This document shows positions 1 to 11,068 of a stretch of 64,000 nucleotides of DNA, in pieces. The notes under the pieces were generated by a model. That model had not been told where the DNA came from. It searched no databases and saw only the letters and a list, made by a program, of their open reading frames with translations. The stretch lies in assembly GCF_030253575.1 (NCBI RefSeq), contig NC_080557.1:44530501-44594500 (forward strand). The letters run 5' to 3'. The stretch is from Rhododendron vialii. Its lineage: Eukaryota > Streptophyta > Magnoliopsida > Ericales > Ericaceae. The translations under genes and the position numbers were made by a program. Numbering within the stretch: the stretch's first letter is position 1; every line of letters starts with the position of its first letter.

Positions 1-1197
1 TTAGACTTTTTCGGACTTCCTTCTGTTGCAACTAATGATGGAACTCCCGTTAGCCCCCTTTTTTTCTTTTCTTTTTTTCAATGAGGGTATCCAAGGCTTT
101 TGCTTCGATTAGTTTTCCGGTTCTACGACCGAACTAGATATCAAATTTTTTTTCCCATCAGAAACTTGTTTCAGGAAGTCCAATACCACTGGCAAGATTT
201 AGTCACAATATAATGGAAGGAGCAACAACCGCTATCACACACTGGCATAGCACACCGGAAATTGAGTTGGAGATGGGTGAAATTCTAGGGTGAGAGTACG
301 AACCCCCTAAAATGGGATATGAAATTTTTACAGTGGCTGTTCATGGCTGTTCACGGACTCGATGTACCTATTGTTTCTTTTTTAGGGTCTGCTAAAATCA
401 AAGTAAGTAAAGCATAAATGGAATCTACAACTCTCAATGGATTGGAGGATCGTGTTGTGAACATCCAGACCGTTGATTGCCGAGATCAATGGTCTGGATT
501 GCCGAACGGTTGGACGGTTGAGATTACGGATAGCACCGTGCAATCCAAACCGTTGATTGCAGAGATCAACGGTTTGGATGTGCACAGCACCGTGCGCACA
601 ACACGCCCCGGTATGCAAAAGTCCTAACTATAAAAGGGAAGGATACAGTCTACACTGTGAGGGGAGAGAAAAAAACAACAAAAAAGAGGTCTTATTTAGC
701 GCCCTCGTTCCATCACTCGGGTCGACGATGTTATTGCCAGACGGCCCAGATCTGATGCCACTGCGGCCGGTGATGAAAGAAAGTGGCTAGATGAGTCCAG
801 GACCGGCTTTGGACATAGGCCCACCAAGAATTACAAAGTTTCCAAATGGCGGAGTATATGAAAGAGATATGAAATATTAAATATGTCGAGCATCTAGCTA
901 ATAGGCTACTGTGGTACGGTGTTAAGATACGCTCATTTAATCCACAAGGTCATGCGTTCGAGACTTGCTTAATAAACTTTTTTGGGCTGACGGATTTGAA
1001 CTTTGTTCGAAAAAACTTGTTCCAAAATGAAAGTACCGAATTGAATTCGCGACATCAGGCACCAGAGGTAATAATCGTTGTGCCATTGAACCACAATGAG
1101 ATTTTGCATCTTATGTCGAAAAACAAATATATATAGACAAATACAAGAGGTCCCATTTTCAAACCTCGCTTTGAGCCTTCAAAAACTCAAAACTAAG
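1..1197. other. Gene-free AT-rich stretch
   Basis: I see no coding gene here. The part from about 410 to 620 contains several related inverted and direct copies of a short motif around 'agatcaacggtttggatgtg', probably a decayed MITE. Around 930-980 there is a short sequence ending in 'cgttcgagactt' that resembles a Pol III B box, but it is too degraded to call. Confidence 0.5.
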
Positions 1198-1441
1198 GTG
1201 CCGTTCCGGTTTCTAAGAAAAATAACTTTAAGAAAAATAAGGTAATTACAAAGTTAAAAATTATATATTTACGCAAATAATTTTCCTACCAATATGGATC
1301 TTGTTTGATAGATCTCATTGAGATCTTTTAAATGGTGCAAAAAAAAAATTGAAAATTCATTTTTTATTCTTGTTATATTTGAATTTGAAATTACCTTCTT
1401 TTTGAAAAAGAAGATTTTAAAAGAAAGCGGAACGGGATCTA
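1198..1441. mobile_element. MITE, family C copy 1
   Basis: A roughly 240-bp element with inverted ends ('gccgttccggttt' on the left, 'gcggaacgggatc' on the right) and an AT-rich core that contains 'tatggatcttgtttgatag'. The same end motif and core type recur at 7161-7395 and 62591-62825, so this is a dispersed family. It has no coding capacity. No target-site duplication was identified. Confidence 0.55.
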
Positions 1442-1814
1442 AGCCAGGATAAGGTGGAGATGGTATCCCCACCCACCACCACCAGCCAGCCGAAAACGAT
1501 TCTGTCCTACAACACAACTCATTTGAGCCCTACCAGGATTCCTTGTGTATTTGATCACTTGATTTTAAAACTGTACAAGCCTCTTGCTTTAACAGTATTT
1601 TCATCGAATTATACTATATATATATATATAGTAGTACTACAATGACTCCGACACCAACTCAATCATAGTATACAAAGACCATCCTACCTAAAATCACATG
1701 ACCAACATCATTAATTACTATACAAGCCTTGGACATAATAGAGCATGTCCCTATCAATGCTCCATTACTCCCCCATAATACAACAAGTCAACCAAAAATA
1801 TATAGGGTCAGTGT

Positions 1815-1985
1815 GCTCTAGCTCAAATGGCATTTCCTGGTCTTCCCCGTGTGGAAGGCCAGAGATCGAGCCTCGTCGTGGGCATTTGGAATTCGGGAAT
1901 ATGGGTAGCCTATGAAATCCATTGTGAACGGTCTAACTTTTTATTAACCCACGCTGATGTATATAATATTGAAAAAACAAAAACA
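1815..1985 (+). mobile_element. Candidate tRNA-derived SINE
   Basis: The 5' part has an A-box-like 'tagctcaaatggc' followed about 50 bp later by a B-box-like 'gagatcgagcctc', as in tRNA-derived plant SINEs. The 3' side runs into an A-rich tail ('gaaaaaacaaaaacaaaata'). I did not find a clear target-site duplication, so this stays a candidate. A decayed tRNA-like sequence is the alternative. Confidence 0.4.
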
Positions 1986-2372
1986 AAATAAATAGGGTAA
2001 TGATTTTCATACTCTCTTTTTTGATAAATGCATTCGATTTTTTGTTCTTTAGTGAAACTTTTATATGTGATTTTTACGCTGAAAGACAAGAAGTGGGTGT
2101 GGCAAAGGATTGGGCAGATCCTTAGCTATAACTTTGCAAGTTGTATTGTTGTTTGCTTATTTCACTTTGGTATTACACTATTAATATATGATTCTGGTTT
2201 TTCCTCGTTTGTAAGAAGAGAGAGTGTGGAAACCATTTTGTAATAGATGTGTTATTGAAAGAATCTAATGAACGATTGCTATTGTATGGACACGCATAAA
2301 CAACCAATACGGCAAATCATTTCTCAATCTCTTTTTTGATAAATGCATTTCTTCTTTTGTTCTTTGGTGGAA

Positions 2373-4724
2373 TTAAAATTCTTTACACCGCCGGTGTAAA
2401 CATTTGTTTCCTCCCAATTAATTATATTGCGCCACATTGTCATGTTTTATTGATTGGGACCACTGTTTTGTAACATGGCGCAATGTAATTGACTAGGAAT
2501 TGTCCGTGCCTTCAAATCGGTATTCAACTCATATTCAATTTTGAAGGCCAAGGCCCCATTCGCAAAATTCATACTACGCAAACAAAAAGCAATAGCTCAA
2601 GTATATTCACCGGTTAACTTGAATTAGCACATAAACAAACTAACAAATTAATAGTTGTAGCGCCTGTACCTGAAGGCACTTATCGCCAGCCATTTAAATT
2701 TACAACCAATTCGACCACACCACAAATTACGGATCATAACTGGCAAAACCAACTGTAATCACAAAATCCACTTTAAACTTAATGATAATATAGCAGCATC
2801 TAGCTTTTATTCATCAAGTTTTCTAAAATCAAGAAAAGGTTAAACATAATCAGCCTTTCAATTGAATATAAAAATATAATTCCACTTCTACTAAAACATT
2901 GATAACAAAGTTGTAGATTTTCTATGCCGATGCAACCTGTCAAAAAAAATAAAAAACCCGATGGTGCTTAATTCAGTTCATATACCATTTCAATCATCTA
3001 GCAAGAAAATTTAATGTCATACAACCTGTCAAAAAATGAAGTAAACAACGGCAAACCATGACATACTGGTTTTTACATGGTACTCGCTAAATAGAGACCT
3101 CAGTTTGATTCAAAATCATCCACTATAAAAATGTAATTCCACTTCTCTTGAATCATTGATAACAAAGTTATAAAACTTTCTAAGTTTCAAGCTCTAACCA
3201 ACTCGGTATCTATTACTGGTTACTGGTTAGCCAATGCAACCTATCAAAAAAACATACGGTGTTTCATTTCATATCTGTATAACATTGGCATGTGTGATTA
3301 TTTCTTTTAGAACATCATAGTCAACTTTTGCCGAAGTTGTTTTGCAGAAAAGTTATCATGTTTATTTTCCTTTTCGTTTTCATATGTTGCTTTAGTTTTA
3401 TAAGGACTTAGTATTGGCTCAACTTATTTGATTAGCATATCACAAAGCTAGAAGTAGAGTAGAGGCAACAAATCATGGTAAACGATTATAGAAATTTGTA
3501 GAAGAGAACATGGTCATGGTTTAAATTATTGATGTGTGATCATTATTCAAACAACATAGATTTAAAAAAAAAAAAAAAAAAAAAAACAAAGTGTTCGAAG
3601 AATCATACCGCTTGAATGGCATTTTCTTTTCCCCTGTCTGTGGATGTCACCTCCTCTTTTCCCTTGCACTTTCCTCTAGGTTTTTCTTTTAGAAAGATAA
3701 AAATATATAAGGAGAATAGGAATAAAGTTACTCAATGAGGTGAACACATATGTAAGAAGAATAGGAATAGAGTTGTTCGGTGAGTTTACCTTCACCACAC
3801 GTATGTCATTTGAGGGTCCATCACGGATAACAATACTCACGTTCCGTGCTCGACGCAACTGAAATTTAAATAGTATAAAAAGATGCAAGAAAATTGTAAA
3901 GAAAAAAAAACATGCAAAAAAAAGAGAAATGAAGGATTTATTGTAGTTTGGCTCAAGATATCACAAACTGTCCTATTTCGAAGAATTAGTAACCTATTCG
4001 GAGGGAGCACATGGGTTGGAGATCATAAAGATGCCTATCTAAAAGATTAAAAAGGGACTTACATGGACAGAATTCATAATGTCATCCATGATAAATCTCT
4101 TCAAATTAGCAAGTCTGAAATAAAAGACATGAAAGTATAATCAACCAAGGTTACAATGCATAAATCCGATAGTCTTGGATTTTCCAAACAAAATGCGTGC
4201 CTGGAGGAGATATTAAAAAAGAACACATAAGAACATAGCGTATTCGCAAAAGAGAGCCAAAATGGTAAAAAAAGAATTTCCAGCATTGTATTTTCCTACC
4301 CAATCAACGGCAATTTCATTACCTCCATTATAGCATGTCAATCAACGGCAATTTTCATTACCAAATTTCCAACCCAATCAACGGCAATTTCATTACCTCC
4401 ATTATATAATGTCAATCAACTTTAATTTCATTATCAAAATTCTTCCCTTATAAATCAGTCATTATATTGTTCACCCAATCAAGTCTTTATAGTCCATAAC
4501 TAAATATAATGTCCACTCAATCATTATCAAATATTCGTTCATAACCAAAAAACATTGACCATATTGAGCAACTCAACGGCCATGATTTATGCAGAAAATG
4601 TGTGTTAAATCAAACGGTTAAGATTTATGGAGGACAAATATGTGGGCCACCACACCGTCGCTATTTGTATTATAGATTTGGATGAAACAGATGTTTACAC
4701 TGGCGGTGTGGAGAATTTATTCTC
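2373..4724. mobile_element. 2.35-kb inverted-repeat insertion with preserved empty site
   Basis: The ends are inverted copies of each other: left 'acaccgccggtgtaaaca', right 'tgtttacactggcggtgt'. The flanks (2180-2372 and 4725-4840) align in order with one continuous sequence at about 5385-5700, which reads straight through as 'gtggaacttttattgtg'. That paralogous segment is the uninterrupted site. The interior is AT-rich, holds a duplicated 'caatcaacggcaatttcatt' motif (4301 and 4375), and has no recognisable transposase. It is a non-autonomous or decayed DNA element; the superfamily is not assigned. Confidence 0.6.
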
Positions 4725-7160
4725 AACTTCTATTGTGACTTGTACTAACTGAGGTTTTAAAATTGATAAAAAAAAAGTTACAAAATTATTTATGAAAAAT
4801 GATTATTATTAGTAACTAGTGTGATGTGATGTCAAGACCGTTCGATTAACTTTTTGCAGTGACGACAGACAGATTTTTTTTTATTATTTTGCTCGGCAAC
4901 GACCGATAGATTTTGATACTTGCAAAATGACCGGCGTGCATCACTAAATGAAGCCGCAATGAGGTTTTTTCCCCCTTACATGAGAGGATCATTTCTCATA
5001 TTCAAGTACAAGGATTGCATTAATTATTAAAACTGAAAGACAACGATTGAATTGTAATATATTTCTTTAACTGTAAAAAAATCTCAGATTACTAGAATTG
5101 AAAGACCCAAACGAGGCCTTAATTGTCATGTTTTTGAAAGAAGTTGATTGAAGTTGAAGGGCCGGGAGAGAATACAAACATGAGTGACTTATATTCTCTG
5201 CACAGAGCCAGCAGGATATATATGTAAATCTCAGGATGGTGACTTGTGAAATTATTAATAGGAAAATAATATTAGCATTTCAAAAATTGATGCAGACACT
5301 TTAAAATCAGTCTAATCCCAAAGCCACTTTTCTTTGTTCGTTGGAGTGCCTCCATTAATTTTTGAAGCGCCAATATCATTTTCCTTATTAATATATAATT
5401 CTAATTTTTCCTCATTTATTCATAAAAAGAGAGAGTGCGAAAACCATTTCCTAATAAATATGTCATTGAAAGAATCTAATGAATGATTGCTAATGCATGG
5501 ACGAGCATAAACAGTCAATACTGCAAATCATTTCTCACTCTCTTTTTCGATAAATGCATTTCATTTTTTCGTTCTTTAGTGGAACTTTTATTGTGAGACT
5601 TGCACCAACCGAGGTTTTAAAATTGATACAAAAAAGTTACAAAATTATTAATGAAAAATGATTATTATTAGTAACTGGTGCGATGTGAATCATCTGATGT
5701 CAGGATTAACTCAGCAGTGTAACATGCACTAAACCCTACTTTACTAATCTCGAATGATGTCGACCACGTTACATTTGCCCCTAAATTATTGCCACCCATG
5801 CAAGACAAAATAGGGTATTATAATTATACTGCCCATTATTGCCCTTTTCATTTCAACTCTTTTTTTACTTCTCCAATTGCGCCCTTTTCATTTCACTAAT
5901 GACTGAACTTTTGAATATGGCTCAGTGAAACTGGACCCGCAGGGTTTGAAAATACCCAATAAATTACTATATATCTTTAGTATCACAAAAAAGCAAGATT
6001 ATTGGGATCATATGCTCATCCAAATTCTTGATTCCGAATGAAAAATTAAAAGATTGGATCAATCACTTATACATATTGAATTGAGCTGATTCTTTTGCGG
6101 GGCCACTCAAAAAATTATTTTAAAAATTATTGAACAGCCCGAATTATCTGTGCAGGATCCGTAGTGGACTTCGTGTGCCGTTTATGCACCGTCGGTGCCT
6201 TTATCATTTTATGACCGAATGCTTTTGAAAATAGTTTCGAGAAGCGATATTATACAATAGTCTGAGAGTACAATCATGTGGTATTCCGAACCATTTTACA
6301 ACCACGCATTTATGTGAAATCCACCATTAAATATATAAACTCCATAATCAACATGTAATTGTAAAATGATCGAAATACCATGTAGCGATACTCTTTGATT
6401 ATTGAATACTGTAATTTGCTCCTTAGAGAAACTGGACCCGGAAGATTTGACAATACCCAATAAAATATTATCGGTGGCACAAAAGGCAAAGACCATTGGG
6501 ATCCCATCCGGAATGCGAATATGCAAGGCTTTAAAAGTACTCTTAAAAAAAATTAGTACTCTTAAATCAGTTTTGCTAATTTCCGCCCACTAAACGGAGA
6601 ATAATATACACACATTTTCAAATAAGTTCAGATATCAATGTATATTTCATTGATATTAATACATTTTCAAAAATATAAATATACCTTTCGGATATCAATG
6701 CATTTTTTTACCTATTATCCTATCAATTTGGACGGATTTTAGAATAATCCCTCTTAAATTGTCTAAAGAAGGCATATTGTCCCAAATCCCAAGAGGGGAC
6801 AAAACATTTAAAGTGCCCTAGATTTTCTAACAAGGTTGTTGAAAATGCCCACCAGCTACGTCCTATTTTGGCCACTTCTATCAACTGCTACTAGTAATTA
6901 ACACATAAAAGCCACATAGGTACATTGTATTTGTTCCTTAAAATATTGTCGGTGGACTTAATAGGAACATGCCCTAGCACTAAAGTCAAGTTGTAGTAAA
7001 AGGTAAAAGTCATCATCACCGGGTCTACCAAGCGACCCCTTCCGATGCACTCCCGGGTATAGGGCACCTCGGTGTGCCCGATCGATATTTTATCGTCAGT
7101 GATAGGAACTGTTCAGTTCGTAGAAATTGTAGGACATTATACGTGAGACAAAAATTAAAA
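4725..7160. other. Gene-free AT-rich stretch with duplicated segments
   Basis: I see no gene. 5385-5700 is the direct duplicate of the sequence flanking the 2.35-kb insertion. 6050-6130 carries a motif ('tgagctgattcttttgcggg') that recurs in imperfect form near 27455, 30429, 39380 and 63370 and marks a dispersed repeat family. Confidence 0.5.
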
Positions 7161-7395
7161 GCCCGTTCCAGAACACCTTTTTAAAAAATAAGTATTTATT
7201 TTACATTTTCAAACTCAAAAATAATGTAAATAAAAAATAACTTTTAAATTTTTTTTGCATCGTATTAAAGATCTCAATGAAATCTTTCAAACAAGATCCA
7301 TATTGCATATTTTTAGATTTCAATAAACTCATCGTTTTTTAGCTTGAAATTATCTTCTTAAAAAATAAGTACTTATTTTGCGTTCCGAAACGCGG
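7161..7395. mobile_element. MITE, family C copy 2
   Basis: Inverted ends run from 'gcccgttccagaacacc' to 'gcgttccgaaacgcggcc', both followed inward by 'aaaaaataagtacttattt'-type sequence. It is closely similar over its length to 62591-62825 and more distantly to 1198-1441. It is non-coding. Confidence 0.65.
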
Positions 7396-7422
7396 CCTAA
7401 GTTAATCAGACAGTGATATAAA

Positions 7423-7426
<4 letters not shown>

Positions 7427-7458
<32 letters not shown>
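7427..7458. repeat. (TA)n microsatellite
   Basis: A run of TG/TA dinucleotides (gtgtgtgta followed by about 12 TA units). Confidence 0.9.
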
Positions 7459-7468
<10 letters not shown>

Positions 7469-8239
7469 ATAATTACAATGAACATTTTTTTTTATATCTA
7501 CTGTTGTCTAACTAGGGCTAATGATATCCTATCAATCCAGTCTGATACAAAATGATACACTAAGCATACTCTGTGTAAACTGAACGATTCAGATCATGAT
7601 GACAAAAATTTTAATTAACACAACGACGCACCCTACAATTCGATAGTGCATTGTCTCAGTGTCTGTGTAGATAAAATAGGAAAATTTTAAAATCAGCCAA
7701 TTGAGTTGACAATAATGAATGTGTGAATGTGTATTAAAGGGTATAAAAAATACACATAAATATAAATTTTTCTTATCTTTTAATGTGCTTATACTGGATT
7801 GACAATAACAAGACCAGTTAAAATATAGTGTGTGGGGCTTGCTTCTGCTCTAAGATAGTACTATTACGTGACAGTCATATTGGTCTACTGAGCGATTATT
7901 GTGCCCTTGGGACACTGCAACCGCGAAGTCAATATCGATTGACTATTCAACTCTTGCAACGTATCGCTGGCGATCATTCATCCTTCCAAAAAATGACTTC
8001 ACTGGGTTTAAATCACATGCCTATAATTGTTCCGGCAGTTTTCATAAAAAAAAAAAAATTGTCCCGGCCAATTTACTCGTATATCGATTAATTCTGAAAT
8101 TTTAAAGTTAAGGCAGACAAACCTTTTGTAGTTTTGCTTCCGTTCGGATAATTTTCTCCACTTTGTTCTTGTTTTCTCTCCCTCTTTCTTTTCCTCTCTC
8201 CTTCCTCGCTGCAAGGTCGCTTCCGATGAACGGAATAAC

Positions 8240-10560
8240 TTGGAAATAATGGGTTCTTTCGATCTGGTGTTTCGAATATATTCTTTTCAAAATAAAGGTG
8301 TTTATATCAGACACTTAATAATATTCGATCGAGCCATTATTTTGCAAATTTGTTTTACTCGATAGGCTCTATAAAATAAATGTTTCTAATCAATCGAAAT
8401 GAAAACCGGAGCGGATCCCACCCGGCGGGGCAGCAAGCACCCCGAATCCGTTCACTTTTCCTCCTGAAAAAGGAAGCTAATGAGAATGGTCCCAACTGCA
8501 TTGCGGAACAATCTACTGCCAGGGGGCATGTAATTAATTTTTGACCGTGTGATTCAACCCACCACCACCAAAACAGAATCTCATAGCTGGAAACAGCACT
8601 ACTGTACTTTTGTCCCTCCCATCCCACAAATTTTTACCGTCAATCCCATTTATATCCATAAATTGCTTTTCCCACCCCCGACACAACCCCCATGGGTTCA
8701 ATGCTGAAAGTCCGAAATACCCTTCCCTTTTAACTAGTACTATTTTATTTTTATTTAATTTCTTAATTTTTTTATCTTATTTATTTAATTCATTTATTTT
8801 TCTCTTTTTCTTTATATATATATTTTTCTCTTTTATTTATTGAATATTTTTTTATATTTTTTCTCTTTTATTTATTCGAAATACCCTTCCCTTTTAACTA
8901 AATTCTTTTTTAATTTAATTTCTTAAATTTTTTATCTTATTTATTTAATATTGTTCATGTAATTTCATTTCTTATTTATTTCCTTGTTTATCTATTTATC
9001 TATTTCTTTTTTTTTCTTCAACCTCACTATTATAATGTGTGCGTCGATGAGAAAATTGACATGTCTCGGGACTTGATCGGACATCGTCGATAATTTTGGG
9101 CAGTCTAAAATGTGCTCGGGAAAATTACAGTACTGCAAAGATCAGTTCATTTAATCACCAAATTTGGGAAGCCGAAATGCTGATCTATTAATAAATGTGG
9201 CCTATTATTAGTTCAAAAAAAAAAAGACCTTAGAGAGGAGGGGAACTATGCCACCATTTGGTTTAAACTTGACACAACATACTTACACTTCATACTTGGA
9301 GTGTGAACAAAGGACAAAAAAAAAATGAAATGAAAAACGTGGAAGAGGCTGGAAAAGAGTCAACTCTTCGGTTATTCACAATGCTATAATTAAAAATTTA
9401 TAACCAAAAGTTGTCACATCAGTTTATGATTATTCATTTAAGAATTTTATAAGGTTAGCAATGTAGATATCTACAATGGCATAATCAAAATTGACTAACC
9501 AAAACTTATCACATCAATACATCATATTTTCAAACTACAAAAACGTAAAAACTGTGAATAGTAGAAGATAATATTTCTAAAAATAGTTTTCAAACTAATA
9601 AAAACTATTTACTGAAAATAGAAAATAATTTTTGAAACCTTTTTTTTGGAAAAAAAACATTTTGTTTTTTTAAAAAATACAAAATTTTGGTAAAAAAATT
9701 TTATTTTGAAAATATTGTTCGAAAAGAAAGAGAGAAAAAAAGGAAAAGAGATAGAACATTAAATATTTTTGTATAATGATTGTTGTATTTGATTGAGAAT
9801 ACGTAGGATCTATTAAATTTGATTAGTGTCAAAATGTTGCTAATTTTGGTTATCCAAAGTTCAAAATTTGATTATTTCTAAAGAGATTGGTAAGTTTGAT
9901 TATAGTATTGTGAGCCATATTTTGCAATAACATTGTCAACTTTAAAAATTTTTTACTTTTGATTATAGCATTGTGGATAATCTTAGGTGTTCTCTTGATG
10001 CCACCTCTTGTTTTTGTTTCCACCTCTTAGGTGTGCTTTTGAAAATAAAAAAAAATGTTAAGACTGGTTAATGTTGTAGTTATACATATTCGTTAATTTT
10101 TTTTTTTTATAAATTTTTGAAAGTAGAGAAGATATGTTAGCTTGAGCTCGAAGAATTAGTCTGAAAAATGGTATTATGGTGGTTATTAAAAATTCTGCTA
10201 ATTTAAAAGGTGCCAAATTAAAATTAAATATGTAATTAAATATAAAGATATGAAATTAAGTAAATAAATAAAAAAATAATTTAGGGAGGGGGTATTTCGG
10301 ACTGTGGGGGTTGGGGGTGGTGGTGGTGGTGTCAGCAGGGGCGAAAAGCAGTGCTCCTATCCGGACTTGGGAGGCTGCTCCGCTCCGGTTTCGTTCTGAC
10401 GATCGGAAACATTCACTTTATAGAGCCCGTCAAGTTGAACAAATATATAAAAAAATTAGCTTAATCAGATATCATTAAGTGCCTAATAAAAACCTATTTG
10501 TCTTGAAAAAAAGGATCCGAAACACTAGATCAAATCTACTAGAACCCATTATTGGAAAAT
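8240..10560. repeat. Large imperfect inverted repeat upstream of the formin gene
   Basis: 8240-8440 is an inverted, diverged copy of 10375-10560. Shared motifs include 'aataatgggttct', 'gtgtttcg', 'ggctctataaa' and 'aaaccggagcgga'. The inverted match resumes at 8671-8720 against 10280-10330 ('cccccgacacaacccccat' and 'gtccgaaatacccttccc' against their complements). The core between is AT-rich and holds the element at 9370-9982. No coding sequence is visible. It could be one long-TIR transposon or two inverted members of one family. Confidence 0.5.
9370..9982. mobile_element. MITE-like element, family D copy 1
   Basis: The terminal inverted repeats are 'gttattcacaatgctataat' and the complement of 'attatagcattgtggataat'. 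Internal sub-terminal repeats ('aatggcataatcaaaattg') are also inverted. The same family with the same ends is at 42256-42950. It is non-coding, and no clear target-site duplication was found. Confidence 0.65.
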
Positions 10561-10690
10561 TATATATGTTTCGATCAGGAATTTAAAAATATCCGATCAA
10601 ACTGATTTTTTGCATACTTGTTCAACTCAATGAACTCTACGAAGTGAACGTTTTCGATTGTCAGAGAAAGACCGGAGCGAAGCCCCCTCG
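10378..10690. mobile_element. Foldback MITE in the formin 5' region
   Basis: The left arm 'ctccgctccggtttcgttct' is inverted at the right end ('agaaagaccggagcgaag'). The arms continue inward for about 80 bp ('tagagcccgtcaagttgaac' against 'gttcaactcaatgaactcta'). It lies about 400 bp before the formin start codon, next to the likely transcription start. Confidence 0.55.
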
Positions 10691-10803
10691 GCTGGGACAG
10701 CACGCTGCTGTCCCTTGAAGGGACAACAGCCCCCCAAGTCCTTCATATCCAATGATTCCACAATCCACGGCTCCATTTTTCCTTCTGTTTCAACCTCTTT
10801 TCA

Positions 10804-10805
<2 letters not shown>

Positions 10806-10840
<35 letters not shown>

Positions 10841-10900
10841 GTTTCAACCTCATGTCAGTTCACACTCTCCCCCACCATTCACTCTCTCTCTCTCTGCCTT
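10806..10900 (+). repeat. CT-rich microsatellite in formin leader or promoter
   Basis: About 15 CT units followed by further CT-rich runs up to 11050. Pyrimidine patches like this are common around plant transcription starts, so this probably marks the formin core promoter and 5' leader. No TATA box was identified with confidence. Confidence 0.6.
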
Positions 10901-11068
10901 ACACACACACTGACAGTGTGACACACATGCAACCCTCCATCTCTCCTCACTCCAATGTGTGAATACTGAAAACAGTCCCCACAACACCCACCAGGCCACC
11001 ACCGCCACTTACATTTACTCCCCACTCTCTCCCCCTACTCTCTCTCTAAAAACCCCCATCACACCACA

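Noticed and set aside
930-985. tRNA gene
   Set aside because: A B-box-like motif is present, but no cloverleaf can be drawn.
3676-3888. 70-aa minus-strand reading frame with an apparent 'NVSIVIRDGPSNDIRVVKV' segment
   Set aside because: I could not match it to a family, and it sits in a non-coding transposon body with no splice-consistent continuation.
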